Source: Candidatus Poribacteria bacterium (lineage in GTDB: Bacteria > Poribacteria > WGA-4E > WGA-3G). From it: 61,860 nucleotides of DNA. The position numbers and the translations under genes were made by a program. Under the pieces are notes generated by a model. It made no database searches. It saw only the letters and a list, made by a program, of their open reading frames with translations, and was not told the origin of the DNA. Below are positions 1-9,083 of this stretch, one piece after another; the first letter of the stretch is position 1; each line of letters begins with the position of its first letter. The stretch spans positions 1 to 61,860 of the forward strand of contig JAPOQK010000078.1 of the NCBI GenBank assembly GCA_026710795.1. The letters are read 5' to 3'.

Positions 1-75
1 AAAAATGATGACACGATCAGAAACCCAAGGTAGGTCAAGATAAGAAAAAGACCAAAAAAGAACAAAATAAAAAAA

Positions 76-145
76 GCGAAATTCGCGTCACATTCCTTAT
101 CCTGACTGGATGCAAAACGTCACAGTGACGTGCAAAAAGTCACAC
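76..145. other. Palindromic motifs in AT-rich leader
   Basis: Two short odd-length palindromes are visible: GCGAAATTCGC at 76-86 and CGTCACAGTGACG at 118-130. The second is flanked by direct repeats of TGCAAAA (111 and 131), and a further GTCAC follows at 139. This could be an operator, but no gene begins nearby and the upstream sequence is outside the window. Frames 1 and 2 close within the first 43 bases, so the tail of a gene reading in from the left cannot be excluded or supported. Confidence 0.3.
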
Positions 146-201
146 ATTTTAGCACATACTGATAAACAATGTAACAGTAAAATAACAGATATAATACCAT
201 A

Positions 202-333
202 TCTAATAAATAAAGTGCCATTTGCTGAGGACTACTTGTAGGAGTGACCCGGTGAATGCCTAAATGGCATTCATACCGTTGATTTGGGGGAATGCTATAT
301 AGCATTCATACCGTTGATTTGCTGGTCGCGATC
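202..333. repeat. Nested palindromic repeat cluster
   Basis: The segment at 202-249 recurs nearly unchanged at 32556-32603. It ends in the left arm of the palindrome GTAGGAGCGACC...GGTCGCGACC found elsewhere in the window. Here the palindrome is interrupted by two tandem modules, each with a small hairpin (ATGCC..GGCAT and ATGCTATATAGCAT) followed by CATACCGTTGATTT. The right arm GGTCGCGATCC resumes at 323-333. It looks like one mobile palindromic repeat inserted into another. Confidence 0.7.
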
Positions 334-370
334 CACAAAACACCCTAACTAAGGAGAACACAATCCTATG

Positions 371-509
371 ACAACAACATTGAAACACCAAAAGACCTCT
401 TATCCTGTAAATCCTGAAATCCTGAAAATCCTAGTTCAGACAACAACATTGGAAACCCAAAGTTGTCTCTTATCCTGTAAATCCTATAATCCTGATAATC
501 CTGGTTCAG
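371..509. repeat. Two tandem copies of a ~70 bp repeat rich in ATCCTG
   Basis: Two imperfect copies, 371-439 and 440-509, share the start ACAACAACATTG and the end CCTGGTTCAG or CCTAGTTCAG. Each contains several short ATCCTGAAA/ATCCTGATA units. A reverse-oriented piece of the same family lies at 28434-28456, downstream of the second S10 peptidase. The 86-residue ORF running through this stretch (368-628) is low-complexity repeat translation and is not called as a gene. Confidence 0.75.
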
Positions 510-529
510 ACAAAAATCCTGAAAACCAT

Positions 530-613
530 GCCGGGAATGCTTACTATCATGTCGCGACCGGGAAGTCGCTCCTACAGAATGTAAGATGGCGGACTTCGCA
601 GTGCTCACGCCAA
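530..613. repeat. GTCGCGACC/GTAGGAGCGAC-family palindromic repeat
   Basis: GTCGCGACCGGGAAGTCGCTCCTACAG is followed by AATGTAAGATGGCGGA. The same order (right arm, then an AATGTAAGATG-type spacer, then a GGAGGTCG... hairpin) occurs near 15470-15535 and 24985-25044. This stretch is non-coding. Confidence 0.65.
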
Positions 614-635
614 TCTACCTTCAACTGATTCATAC

Positions 636-664
636 TTGACAAAAAATAGGCAATTCATTATACT
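636..664 (+). promoter_or_regulatory. Sigma-70 promoter for the helicase gene
   Basis: A consensus -35 TTGACA (636-641) is separated by exactly 17 bp from -10 TATACT (659-664). The expected transcription start is about 27 bp before the helicase ATG at 698, which has an AAAGGTG ribosome-binding site at 687-693. Confidence 0.8.
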
Positions 665-697
665 ATTTAGTAGGAATAGTCAATACAAAGGTGATAA

Positions 698-3157
698 ATG
701 CAATATAAAGGCTTAGCGTTAGATCGGTTTCAGCAGGAAGCAATTGAAGCAATAAATAGCGAGCAATCAGTAATTGTTACAGCTCCTACTGGTGCCGGAA
801 AAACTGTTATTGCTGAGTATTCAGTTGAAAAATGTCTGGAGACAAACAAACGAGTCATCTATACTGCACCGATAAAAGCACTTAGCAATCAAAAATACAG
901 AGATTTTCAATCTGAATATGGTGATAAAATCGGGATTGTCACCGGCGATGTGGTGCTAAATCCTTATGCACAAGTGCTATTGATGACCACCGAAATCTTC
1001 CGTAATACAATCTTTGATGACATCTCAAGATTACAGGATGTCTCCTATGTCATCTTTGACGAAATCCACTTTATTAACGATATTGAACGAGGAACTGTCT
1101 GGGAAGAAAGTATTATCTTTGCACCGCAACATATCAAATTTGTTTGTCTAAGTGCAACGATTCCAAATATCAACTCATTTGCGGAATGGATGCAAAGTGT
1201 CCGTGAAATTGACATAAAAGTCGTTGAAGAGTTAGAACGTCCCGTACCTTTGGAACATCACGTCTACTTTCAGGGATATGGAATAGGTAACTTGAAGGAT
1301 CTTAAGGATCTACGACAAGTGGCAAAAAAGCAGCAAGGAAGCAAAAGGGTAAAGTCTAAAAAGAGAAACGACCCATTCTCAGACCAGAATTCGGGTGATG
1401 TCCAGCAAAATAATAATGAGTCAATACCAAAAGATATTATAAGCACCGATTTAATACCTTACCTATATAAAAAGAGACGACTTCCATGTCTCTATTTCTG
1501 TTTCAGTCGTAAGAGATGTGAGAGCAATGCACATTATTTTGCTTCTCTGAATGAACTGAATCTGCTTGATCAAAACAGGCAGCAACAGATTTTAGAACAA
1601 TTTGATGCGCTCTGTAATCAATATGATATTGTTGAAGAGACGCTCGTTACAAACTTTCGGAAATTGATCGCAGGTGGAATTGCTTATCACCACGCGGGTA
1701 TGTTACCTACCCTAAAAGAGGTCGTAGAAAGGTTATTTACTTCAGGCTTGATTCAACTTCTATTTACAACTGAAACCTTTGCTGTCGGAATCAATATGCC
1801 TGCTTGTTCAGTAGTGTTTGATAGTCTTGAGAAATATGATGGTGTAAGTTTTCGCTATCTCCAGGCGCGTGAATATCACCAAATGGCTGGACGCGCTGGT
1901 AGACGGGGCATTGATACTGTCGGTTATGTATATGCTCAAGTTGATCCATATTATGCTACATATAATGATGTTAGCAATGCAGTTTCAGATAAGATTGAAC
2001 CAATTGCCAGTCAGTTCAATCTCTCCTATTCCAGTATACTCAATCTGTATGAGAAATATGGAGATGACATTTACGATGTCTATACGATGAGTTTGAGCAA
2101 CCATCAGAATTATAAGCGAATTACCAATCTCAACAATCGGATTACACAACTGGAAGAAGAACGACAATCTCTCCCACCTCCCACCTGTATACACGACAAT
2201 GTTGACGGCATGAAACAAATTGAGAGTTATCATCGGTTCAAACGGAATAATGCAAAGAAACGTGAAAGCCTACAGTTGGAGTTAGCATCACTAAAATCCC
2301 GTACATCTCGAGGAAAATCAAGGAAGAAGGAATACAAGAAAAAGACAGCTGCGATTTACAATAAAATGAAGCGAGTGAATACTGAACTTTCAAAGAACCT
2401 TTGTCATGACTGCGATGAACGATCCGAATGCACTGGTCGATATCAAGCAATTCGGAAATCAGAACAGTATCTAAATAACATAAAGCATCAACAGTCAAAT
2501 ATAGAGAATTTTCAGCAGGAACAGATTGCTGCCCGTCTGGATGTCCTTGAAACACTTGGCTATGTTGAAGAACATAAATTGCTACCGCGTGGGAACACCG
2601 CATCTCATTTATACGGATATGAACTTCAGTTGACGCAACTTCTTTTTAGAGGATATTTTGAGAGGTTAAGTGAGGATGAAATCAATTGTCTGCTGGTAGC
2701 AATTGTGTCTGAACCCCGCAAAGATGGATATTTCAAGCGATTGAAACATAAAAGGATGTTATCAATTCTTGGGGCAGCATGGAATGAAGTCGTTGACATT
2801 CAATCCGTAGAAAATGGGCATAATGTCTCTGAAATTACACCTCTCATGGAACTCCGTTTGTGTTCAGCAATGTTAGCATGGAGTCGTGGATGTGAATTTG
2901 ACTCGTTGACAGATTATGCCGCACTTGATCCAGGGGACTTTGTCCGCACCTTTAGACTTGTCATCGACCAGCTCCGTCAAATCCGAAGGGCTATGACAGG
3001 TCACACCGCGCTAATTGATAAGCTTAATCACTGTATTGCGAAAATAAATCGTGATGTTGTTGATGCTGAACGTCAACTGCGAATAGGACAAGATGACTCA
3101 ATTGAAGAGGAAGAAGATAATAAACTAAAACAGAATGGAGGAGAAACACATGGATAA
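698..3157 (+). CDS. HelY/Ski2-like superfamily 2 RNA helicase
   Basis: This 819-residue protein is a Ski2/Mtr4-type SF2 helicase, a class that unwinds RNA for processing or decay. Visible motifs are the Q-like FQQEAIEAI, motif I APTGAGKT (about residues 30-37), motif Ia, motif II DEIH (about 121-124), SAT, and motif VI HQMAGRAGRRG (about 397). A basic, probably disordered insert sits near residues 215-240. The central region contains CHDCDERSEC (about 567-576), resembling the Cys/His cluster of actinobacterial HelY. The C-terminal third, with RGYFERLSEDE and SEPR, resembles the DSHCT domain. The ATG at 698 lies behind a good ribosome-binding site and the 636-664 promoter. The downstream GNAT gene overlaps its stop by 8 bp, suggesting translational coupling. 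The helicase assignment is firm; the RNA substrate is inferred from the family. Confidence 0.93.
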   Translation: MQYKGLALDRFQQEAIEAINSEQSVIVTAPTGAGKTVIAEYSVEKCLETNKRVIYTAPIKALSNQKYRDFQSEYGDKIGIVTGDVVLNPYAQVLLMTTEIFRNTIFDDISRLQDVSYVIFDEIHFINDIERGTVWEESIIFAPQHIKFVCLSATIPNINSFAEWMQSVREIDIKVVEELERPVPLEHHVYFQGYGIGNLKDLKDLRQVAKKQQGSKRVKSKKRNDPFSDQNSGDVQQNNNESIPKDIISTDLIPYLYKKRRLPCLYFCFSRKRCESNAHYFASLNELNLLDQNRQQQILEQFDALCNQYDIVEETLVTNFRKLIAGGIAYHHAGMLPTLKEVVERLFTSGLIQLLFTTETFAVGINMPACSVVFDSLEKYDGVSFRYLQAREYHQMAGRAGRRGIDTVGYVYAQVDPYYATYNDVSNAVSDKIEPIASQFNLSYSSILNLYEKYGDDIYDVYTMSLSNHQNYKRITNLNNRITQLEEERQSLPPPTCIHDNVDGMKQIESYHRFKRNNAKKRESLQLELASLKSRTSRGKSRKKEYKKKTAAIYNKMKRVNTELSKNLCHDCDERSECTGRYQAIRKSEQYLNNIKHQQSNIENFQQEQIAARLDVLETLGYVEEHKLLPRGNTASHLYGYELQLTQLLFRGYFERLSEDEINCLLVAIVSEPRKDGYFKRLKHKRMLSILGAAWNEVVDIQSVENGHNVSEITPLMELRLCSAMLAWSRGCEFDSLTDYAALDPGDFVRTFRLVIDQLRQIRRAMTGHTALIDKLNHCIAKINRDVVDAERQLRIGQDDSIEEEEDNKLKQNGGETHG

Positions 3158-3698
3158 TAAGGATTTTGACTTAGTAGGATCAATTAAAGTCCGATCAGCT
3201 AATGAAGATGATGCAACACATTTGCAAACATATTGCTTCCCAGAAAAAACTCAACAAGAGGTCGCTGATGATCTGAATGCAGACTTAGCTGCTGATTATA
3301 TCACCCGACTTGTCGCTGATTCCAGTGGATATGCAGTGGGGCACATTACAGTAAAACAGCATCCATTGGATGATACAGTAGGGCAAATCAGCCATTTAGC
3401 CGTCTCTGGTCCTTTCCGTCTTTTAGGTGTTGCTGACCATCTCATTGAAGCTGCAGAAGCAGCCGCGACTGATATGGGATTAACTACACTTGAAATTGAA
3501 CTCGTCCCTTCAGAAAAACCTGTCATACAAAGGTATAAGGATTGGGGGTTCTCTGAAAAACCGATCGTTATCCTTCATAAAACGCTAAATGCTGAAGTAG
3601 CTGAAGTAGAGGAAGCCACTGAAGAGGATAATGAGTCGGAAGAAGTTGATGCAACATCTGTAGAACAACCACAACTATTGGAAAGCGCGGCATCCTAA
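3150..3698 (+). CDS. GNAT-family N-acetyltransferase
   Basis: A 182-residue protein with a GNAT fold, the family that transfers acetyl groups from acetyl-CoA to amines. The N-terminal strand IKVRSANEDDATHLQTYCF, the central VGQISHLAVSGPFRLLGVA (the position of the acetyl-CoA loop) and the later LEIELVPSEKPVIQRYKDWGF fit the family order. The canonical Q/R-x-x-G-x-G/A loop is degenerate (GPFRLLGVA), so activity is less certain. An acidic tail of about 35 residues follows. The start at 3150 is preferred over 3135 because GGAGGAG lies 7 bp before it. This start overlaps the helicase stop by 8 bp, so the two genes are probably co-transcribed. The substrate is unknown. Confidence 0.8.
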   Translation: MDNKDFDLVGSIKVRSANEDDATHLQTYCFPEKTQQEVADDLNADLAADYITRLVADSSGYAVGHITVKQHPLDDTVGQISHLAVSGPFRLLGVADHLIEAAEAAATDMGLTTLEIELVPSEKPVIQRYKDWGFSEKPIVILHKTLNAEVAEVEEATEEDNESEEVDATSVEQPQLLESAAS

Positions 3699-3728
3699 TA
3701 AGACAGACACCAAACTCAGGATATTATA

Positions 3729-4628
3729 ATGAAAAGGTATATTACAGGTGTTTTCCTTCTTGTTGGAATAGCATTCTTAATAGTCGGATGTGGTAACCAG
3801 AATGAACACCTTGCCAAAGGCAAAGAGTTAATCAAATCCGACAAGAGACGGAAAGAGGAACGCGCTGTACACGAATTTAAACTCGCTATTGAACAGGAAA
3901 AGGATAACGCTGAAGCACATTATTTGCTTGGATTCTATGATTCTCAAGACTTTTACGAACTCAACGAGCCTGAATGGAATCAAGCATCAATCGCTCAGAG
4001 AGGACAACACATGTTCAAAGCGTATCAGCAAAAACCGCGTGAATACCTTGAAATTCTTGTTTTTGATACGCTACGAGACGATGATGTAGACGTTCAAAAT
4101 GCCGCGTTAGAGGCATTGACATTAGTCTACCAAAAAGGTGAACGGAAACTACTTCTCAATCAACTTGAAAAAGCAATTAAGTCCAAGGATAATCGTGACA
4201 GACACGATGCACAATGGGTGATGGCAAACATCGGTAGATCCGATCCTAATACTATGGTGCCGATTTTGGTTGAATTGCTTGAACATAAACAGATGGGAAC
4301 ACGATTGAATGCTGTCAAAGCTCTCGGTGAAATAGGCAGTGAAGAGGCAATACCTGTTCTTGCGGCATTAATTGATTCTGGGTCAGCACGACGGGTGCGG
4401 GACAGAGAGGTAGCAGAGGTGCGCCAGTTGGCAGTTGCTGCTCTTGGAAAAATTGGCGGAAAGGCAGTTCCTGAACTTGTCAAAATAACACAAAACAAAG
4501 GATCTTCGCTCAGAGTTGATGCAATTCGGGCATTATCTTCACTCGGTGACGAAAAAGCTGTACAACCTCTCTTAGATGCCTTGAATGAGAAAAGTAGCAG
4601 AGAAATCGTCGTGGAGTTAGGTAATTAG
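3729..4628 (+). CDS. HEAT-repeat lipoprotein with N-terminal TPR-like segment
   Basis: A 299-residue predicted lipoprotein. The N-terminus is a hydrophobic signal ending in the lipobox LIVGC (Cys about residue 21). Residues about 30-75 form a TPR-like pair (ERAVHEFKLAIEQ...AEAHYLLGFYD). From about residue 115 onward there are HEAT/PBS-lyase-type repeats, with recurring phrases such as NAVKALGEIGSEEAIPVLAALI and RVDAIRALSSLGDEKAVQPLLDAL. The chain stops just after a repeat, so the solenoid may be slightly shortened. Such solenoids normally bind proteins. The gene follows the acetyltransferase by 30 bp and precedes a second HEAT lipoprotein, so the two probably work together at the envelope. 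The partner is unknown. Confidence 0.82.
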   Translation: MKRYITGVFLLVGIAFLIVGCGNQNEHLAKGKELIKSDKRRKEERAVHEFKLAIEQEKDNAEAHYLLGFYDSQDFYELNEPEWNQASIAQRGQHMFKAYQQKPREYLEILVFDTLRDDDVDVQNAALEALTLVYQKGERKLLLNQLEKAIKSKDNRDRHDAQWVMANIGRSDPNTMVPILVELLEHKQMGTRLNAVKALGEIGSEEAIPVLAALIDSGSARRVRDREVAEVRQLAVAALGKIGGKAVPELVKITQNKGSSLRVDAIRALSSLGDEKAVQPLLDALNEKSSREIVVELGN

Positions 4629-4692
4629 AACCTTCATTTTATAGTGTTCTTTGGTGTGGTAGGAATTAATCGATGGGACGAAAGGGAGCAGT

Positions 4693-6117
4693 ATGCATAA
4701 AAAAATACTACTTATATTTATATATGTAGGTGTCCTTTTAACGCTGGGATGTGATAATGTCTATTACGATGAACGCCTGCATATAGAGGTAAAACGACTT
4801 GATAGTGATCTCGAAAATCGCTGGTCTACGAGTGGTGTGGTTGTTAATTCTATTGCTGTCAATGGTGCTGCAGAAAAAGCAGATCTTTCAACAGGTGAAC
4901 TTATTTCTTATGTAATTGGTGAGTATCCCATCTATAGTTCAGCTGACTTTTCACGCGCCGTAAAAAAAGCAATGGATGACGATAACAACATGTTGCTGTA
5001 TCTCAAAAACAAGCAACCCCTCCGCATAGCAACTCGAAAAAGCGGTGATAAAGTCGGTATAGTAGTAGAGGGCGATGATCCTGTTCGCATAAAGAATATC
5101 ATTGCTGGTACTCCCGCAGCAAATTCTAAAAACATTCAGATCGGTGATATCGTTGAAAAGATAGTTGATGAACGGAAAATACAAGGACTAAAGGACTATC
5201 AGAAAACTATAGATGAGTTTGCAACACAAAATGCATCTGTAACCCTACGCACAACCGAACTTATCGGGGTGAAAATAGCCGCTGTCACCGCCCTCGGAAA
5301 CTTAGGGGATGCACGGGCAGTGGATGCTTTGATAGACATTCTGAAAAATAACCGTGATCTGGCACTCCGCAAAGCCGCTGCGCGAAGTTTAGAACGACTT
5401 GTGGCATTGAGCGAACTCAGCGATCTTTTTCAGCATTTTCAACAGGAGAATGTGAATCAACTCCCCGCAGATATGCTTGACAGATCCCAACTTGAATCCG
5501 CAGAAATATTAGGTCTGCTACTTGTAGACCGAACCGCAAATACAGCAACGCTTGAAGCTCCTTTTGGTATCCAATTCAGACACCGTTCTGAGGCACTACA
5601 TCAGAAAGTCAATGAAGGCAAACTCGTGGAACTCACCGAACAATATATCCAAAAAGACACTGAACCGGACCAGGAAATCCGTCGTGCATGTCTTTCCATT
5701 CTTGGTGTCCTCAGACCAACTTCTGCCATTGATCCTCTCTCAAAGGTGCTTAGAGATAAAGACGAAATTCCGGGCATTCGATTCCAAGCGGGTTTAGGAC
5801 TTAGTCATATTGGGGAACCCGCGGCAGATGCGTTAATTGCTGTTTTCAATGAAGCGGATGCTACAGCTAAGGATATAGCAGCATCAGCCCTTGGCAATAT
5901 CGGTGGAACGGTTGCGCGCGACTTTCTAATAAATGCCTTAGATACTACCGATGACCCCGCAATACAATTAACACTTGTGGACGCAATCGCAAAAATTGGA
6001 GACGAATCCTCACTGAGTGCACTTGATCGACAGAGACAACGTTTTCAAGAAGACGATTCCGCTATTCGTATCTTTATTGATGAGGTATTTAGTAGAATCA
6101 GAACACCACAGGAGTAA
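4693..6117 (+). CDS. Lipoprotein with two PDZ-like modules and HEAT repeats
   Basis: A 474-residue predicted lipoprotein with signal and lipobox LTLGC (Cys about residue 20). Residues about 45-105 (GVVVNSIAVNGAAEKADLST...YPIYSSADF) and about 115-180 (VEGDDPVRIKNIIAGTPAAN...IQIGDIVEKI) read as two PDZ-like domains, which usually bind C-terminal peptides. Residues about 185-470 are HEAT/PBS-type helical repeats (KIAAVTALGNLGDARAVDALIDIL, DIAASALGNIGGTVARDFLINAL). GGGAG-type ribosome-binding bases lie just before the ATG. It sits 64 bp after the other HEAT lipoprotein. I infer an envelope scaffold or quality-control role; no catalytic motif is visible. Confidence 0.82.
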   Translation: MHKKILLIFIYVGVLLTLGCDNVYYDERLHIEVKRLDSDLENRWSTSGVVVNSIAVNGAAEKADLSTGELISYVIGEYPIYSSADFSRAVKKAMDDDNNMLLYLKNKQPLRIATRKSGDKVGIVVEGDDPVRIKNIIAGTPAANSKNIQIGDIVEKIVDERKIQGLKDYQKTIDEFATQNASVTLRTTELIGVKIAAVTALGNLGDARAVDALIDILKNNRDLALRKAAARSLERLVALSELSDLFQHFQQENVNQLPADMLDRSQLESAEILGLLLVDRTANTATLEAPFGIQFRHRSEALHQKVNEGKLVELTEQYIQKDTEPDQEIRRACLSILGVLRPTSAIDPLSKVLRDKDEIPGIRFQAGLGLSHIGEPAADALIAVFNEADATAKDIAASALGNIGGTVARDFLINALDTTDDPAIQLTLVDAIAKIGDESSLSALDRQRQRFQEDDSAIRIFIDEVFSRIRTPQE

Positions 6118-6173
6118 AATCATTCTATTTGGATTTATGGTGTTATAGACACGGAATTCATTACGTATTGCAG

Positions 6174-7037
6174 ATGAAAATTGGACTGATCTCAGACCTA
6201 CATACTGAAGCAACCAAGGCAAATAAGGCAATTATCCCCTACCTCATTAACGCTATCAAAGCAGCGAATATTGATGTATTTGTTCTGGCAGGTGATGTAA
6301 CTCCAAAGTTATCTGAATTTTATGAAATGCTCAGTGAATTTGGCAATGCAGATTTGACATGCAAAAAGTTGTTTGTGCCGGGTAATCACGATATTTGGGT
6401 AGCGAAAAATGCGAATATGACGAGTGAACAGAAATGTAGGATCATATCCGAAATATGTCAAGATCACGACTTCCATTCAATTATTAATACTCCATACATT
6501 TCAGACGAAATAGGTTTCTGTGGCACCATCGGTTGGTATGATTATACGTTTGCACCTGAAGGATACGATTTTACTGATGAGAAATATGCTGAAAAAAAGC
6601 TGATGGGAACGGTCTGGAGTGATAAGCGGTATGCTCAATGGGGAGATACGGATAAGAATGTCACACATCGGTTTGCTAAAGAACTTGGACAGCAAATCGA
6701 ATCCCTAAGAGACAAGGTTGAACGTATAATCGTAGTCACACATCACGTTCCCTTCCGAGAGTGTATTCGCTACCGTGGAAAATTACCTTGGGACTATTTT
6801 CAAGCATTTATGGGAAGTGAAACTATTGGCAAGATATGCTTACAGGAACCGCTTGTTACACACGTCCTCTTTGGACATGCCCATTATGCTGTTGACCAAC
6901 ATGTAGAGAACGTAAAGGCAATCTGTGCACCTATCGGTTATCTTCATGAAAAACCGATAGAAGACTTGCAGGCTTATGTAGATGAACGTTTGACCTGTTT
7001 CTCTTTAGCAGAATATTCTGATGAAACAAATAAATGA
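6174..7037 (+). CDS. Calcineurin-like metallophosphoesterase
   Basis: A 287-residue protein with the metallophosphoesterase motif series: SDLH near the N-terminus, GDV (about residue 42), GNHD (about 79-82), THHVPF (about 196) and GHAH (about 239-242). These residues bind a di-metal centre that hydrolyses phosphomono- or diesters. No signal peptide is seen, so it is probably cytoplasmic. The start at 6174 (MKIGLISDLH) places the first motif at the usual distance from the N-terminus. An upstream in-frame start at 6129 would add 15 residues without obvious homology. No strong ribosome-binding site is seen for either. Substrate unknown. Confidence 0.88.
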   Translation: MKIGLISDLHTEATKANKAIIPYLINAIKAANIDVFVLAGDVTPKLSEFYEMLSEFGNADLTCKKLFVPGNHDIWVAKNANMTSEQKCRIISEICQDHDFHSIINTPYISDEIGFCGTIGWYDYTFAPEGYDFTDEKYAEKKLMGTVWSDKRYAQWGDTDKNVTHRFAKELGQQIESLRDKVERIIVVTHHVPFRECIRYRGKLPWDYFQAFMGSETIGKICLQEPLVTHVLFGHAHYAVDQHVENVKAICAPIGYLHEKPIEDLQAYVDERLTCFSLAEYSDETNK

Positions 7038-7059
7038 AATGCCGTAAAGGGAGAACACG

Positions 7060-7419
7060 ATGGATATAACTTTAACAAATAGTAACGATGCTGGTGCTCT
7101 TGAATTTCCATGGGGTGCAATAAAATGGCTTTGCAATGATCAGATTGACCCTGATGCTGAGATGACATTCGGTGTGGTCTACATTAATGCTGGTGAAGGG
7201 AATCCCACTCATTACCATCCGAACTGTGAGGAACTTATCTATGTGCTCTCGGGGGAATGTGATCACAAGTTAGGAGATGAGACAATTCCACTGAAACCTG
7301 GGATGATGCTCCGAATACCGCGCAATGTTAAACACAATGCTGTCAACACCGGATGGCAACCTGTGACGATGATTATCTGCTACTCAGATGCTGATAGACA
7401 AACAGTCTTCTGTGATTGA
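7060..7419 (+). CDS. Small single-domain cupin
   Basis: A 119-residue cupin. Motif 1 reads HYHPNCEELIYVLSGE, with the His-x-His and Glu metal ligands. Motif 2 reads PGMMLRIPRNVKHNAVNTG, with the last ligand His. It follows the metallophosphoesterase by 22 bp and sits behind AAAGGGAG, so it probably belongs to the same transcription unit. Single-domain cupins of this size include sugar isomerases, dioxygenase-like and ligand-binding proteins. Nothing here decides between them. Confidence 0.85.
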   Translation: MDITLTNSNDAGALEFPWGAIKWLCNDQIDPDAEMTFGVVYINAGEGNPTHYHPNCEELIYVLSGECDHKLGDETIPLKPGMMLRIPRNVKHNAVNTGWQPVTMIICYSDADRQTVFCD

Positions 7420-7452
7420 TATAACCGGATACAACAAAAGGTATTATTAACT

Positions 7453-8142
7453 ATGTCTAAAGAATCAAAGTGTAAAGTCAAAATCTGCGGTATAACTTCA
7501 ACTCACGATGCATACCTTGCTGCCGATACAGGTGCAGACTATGCTGGTGTATTGGTTGATGTTGCAGCTTCAGAACGTACTTTGACCACTACAAAAGCGG
7601 TAGAGATTGCAAGTGGTAGTCCTATTCCAGCGGTATTGTTGTTATACAATCGCACAACAGCGGACATTCAAGAAGCGGTATTGAAGATTAAACCGTTTGC
7701 AGTGCAGCTTCTGGGACAAGAAACACCACAACAGGTTGAGGAACTCAAAAACGTTGTGAAATGCCAACTCTGGAAATCTGTCTATTTACCAGCAGGTACA
7801 CCTGAGAGTGTAGATATGTCTTCAGTGCGGACAGAGATGCAAGCATACCGTGATGCAGGTGCGGATTATCTTTTATTTGATACGGTGGATATTAGTGTTG
7901 ACCCTCCACGCTACGGGGGCACTGGTAAAAGATATGATTGGCAAACCGCTGCACAACTAATATCAGACAGTCCTCTACCTGTCTACTTAGCAGGTGGAAT
8001 TCGTCCGGAGAACGTAAAATCAGCAATTGAAATGATACATCCGTATGGGATAGACCTATGCTCTGGTGTTGAAGCATCAAAAGGTGTCAAAGATAAGGAA
8101 AAACTGGAACGTCTTATGGAAGAAGTGAGAAGTGCACTTTGA
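7453..8142 (+). CDS. trpF: Phosphoribosylanthranilate isomerase
   Basis: A 229-residue TIM-barrel enzyme that converts N-(5-phosphoribosyl)anthranilate to CdRP in tryptophan synthesis. The first strand and catalytic Cys are in KVKICGITSTHDA (about residues 8-20). Later landmarks are the Asp-bearing LLFDT (about 138) and the phosphate-binding end LAGGIRPENV (about 178) and DLCSGVEAS (about 201-209). Family length is 200-230. No other trp gene lies in the window, so trpF is unlinked. It follows the cupin by 33 bp and may share its transcript. The ATG has only a weak AAAGG site. Confidence 0.93.
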   Translation: MSKESKCKVKICGITSTHDAYLAADTGADYAGVLVDVAASERTLTTTKAVEIASGSPIPAVLLLYNRTTADIQEAVLKIKPFAVQLLGQETPQQVEELKNVVKCQLWKSVYLPAGTPESVDMSSVRTEMQAYRDAGADYLLFDTVDISVDPPRYGGTGKRYDWQTAAQLISDSPLPVYLAGGIRPENVKSAIEMIHPYGIDLCSGVEASKGVKDKEKLERLMEEVRSAL

Positions 8143-8170
8143 CAGATATGAGTTTTGTTTCGGTAAATTC

Positions 8171-8200
8171 TTGAAATCAGATGTGATAATAAGGTATACT
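8171..8200 (+). promoter_or_regulatory. Sigma-70-like promoter before outer-membrane protein gene
   Basis: TTGAAA (8171-8176) and TATACT (8195-8200) are separated by 18 bp, about 75 bp upstream of the ATG at 8275. This promoter would start a new transcript after trpF. Confidence 0.6.
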
Positions 8201-8274
8201 TTTCTTGGAATAATGATATAGAAATGTGACTATTGAACAAATTACTAATTTTATTAAATCCTAAGGAGATTTAT

Positions 8275-9048
8275 ATGAAGATTCGATCATTTCAGTTCAC
8301 TTTTATCTTTTTGATGATCTGTACGATTTCCGTTATCGGTCCTTCCACTGTTTTTGCTGACGCTCATGAAACCGAGGGTGAAAGAACAAGTCCTGAAGCT
8401 GAAGCAGAAGGAATGAGTCCTGAAGCCGAAGCTATGGAAGAGAAACCTCCAATTACAGGATGGTTTCAGGTTGATGTGGATAGTTTAGGCACATATTTCC
8501 TTGTTGGGGCAAATCATCCGATTGGGGGTCTATCAATAGCGTCTAATATCTATATCAATGATATTAACAAAGGAAAATACACAGGTGAGTTTGATCTGGG
8601 GGTTACTGTCCCTGTAGTGGCTAATGACTCAATGTCGCTCTTACTTCAACCGATGGTAGGTATTGGGTTTGACTATACCAGTTTAGATAATCCCGACGCG
8701 TTATACCCGCAGATTTTTGCCTTCCTTAACGCAGGCGATATTTTCTTCTTCCACTGGACCATCAGCACATTTTCGACAATTTTTCATGAAGATAGTACTA
8801 ATGAATTATACAATCGTAGTTATCTCACCTATTCTTTGAATGAAACAATTGCGATTGGACCTCAGGTTGAATCAGTATTTGTCTATGCCGATGAACTGGA
8901 TAAACCTTTGTTACTAAATTTAGGCGTACGTCTCAACATTGGCTATGGAAAAGCGAATACACTTGGGTTATATTTTGGATATGAGACAAAGAAAGGTGAG
9001 GATGAAACTGGACTTACCGGTAGAATGAACTTTACCCGTTTTTGGTAG
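8275..9048 (+). CDS. Predicted outer-membrane beta-barrel protein, paralogue A
   Basis: A 257-residue protein with a signal peptide ending near TVFADAHE, then an acidic low-complexity stretch (about residues 28-55). The body alternates short polar and aromatic strands typical of a small beta-barrel, and it ends GLTGRMNFTRFW with a terminal aromatic residue as in many barrels. It is clearly paralogous to the protein at 10830: both carry GWFQVDVDSLGT / GWFRTDTDSLGT, (M)VGIGFDY, IAIGPQVE and GLTGRM. The start at 8275 has AAGGAG 6 bp upstream; the in-frame alternative at 8233 lacks one. Proximity to amt genes suggests, but does not prove, a transport-related role. Confidence 0.75.
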   Translation: MKIRSFQFTFIFLMICTISVIGPSTVFADAHETEGERTSPEAEAEGMSPEAEAMEEKPPITGWFQVDVDSLGTYFLVGANHPIGGLSIASNIYINDINKGKYTGEFDLGVTVPVVANDSMSLLLQPMVGIGFDYTSLDNPDALYPQIFAFLNAGDIFFFHWTISTFSTIFHEDSTNELYNRSYLTYSLNETIAIGPQVESVFVYADELDKPLLLNLGVRLNIGYGKANTLGLYFGYETKKGEDETGLTGRMNFTRFW

Positions 9049-9083
9049 TAAGATCGTAGGAATGGGTGTGGTTAAAGCCGCGC

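Noticed and set aside
368..628. 86-residue plus-strand ORF
   Set aside because: It is a translation of the ATCCTG tandem repeat and a GTCGCGACC-type repeat, has low-complexity sequence and no ribosome-binding site of note.
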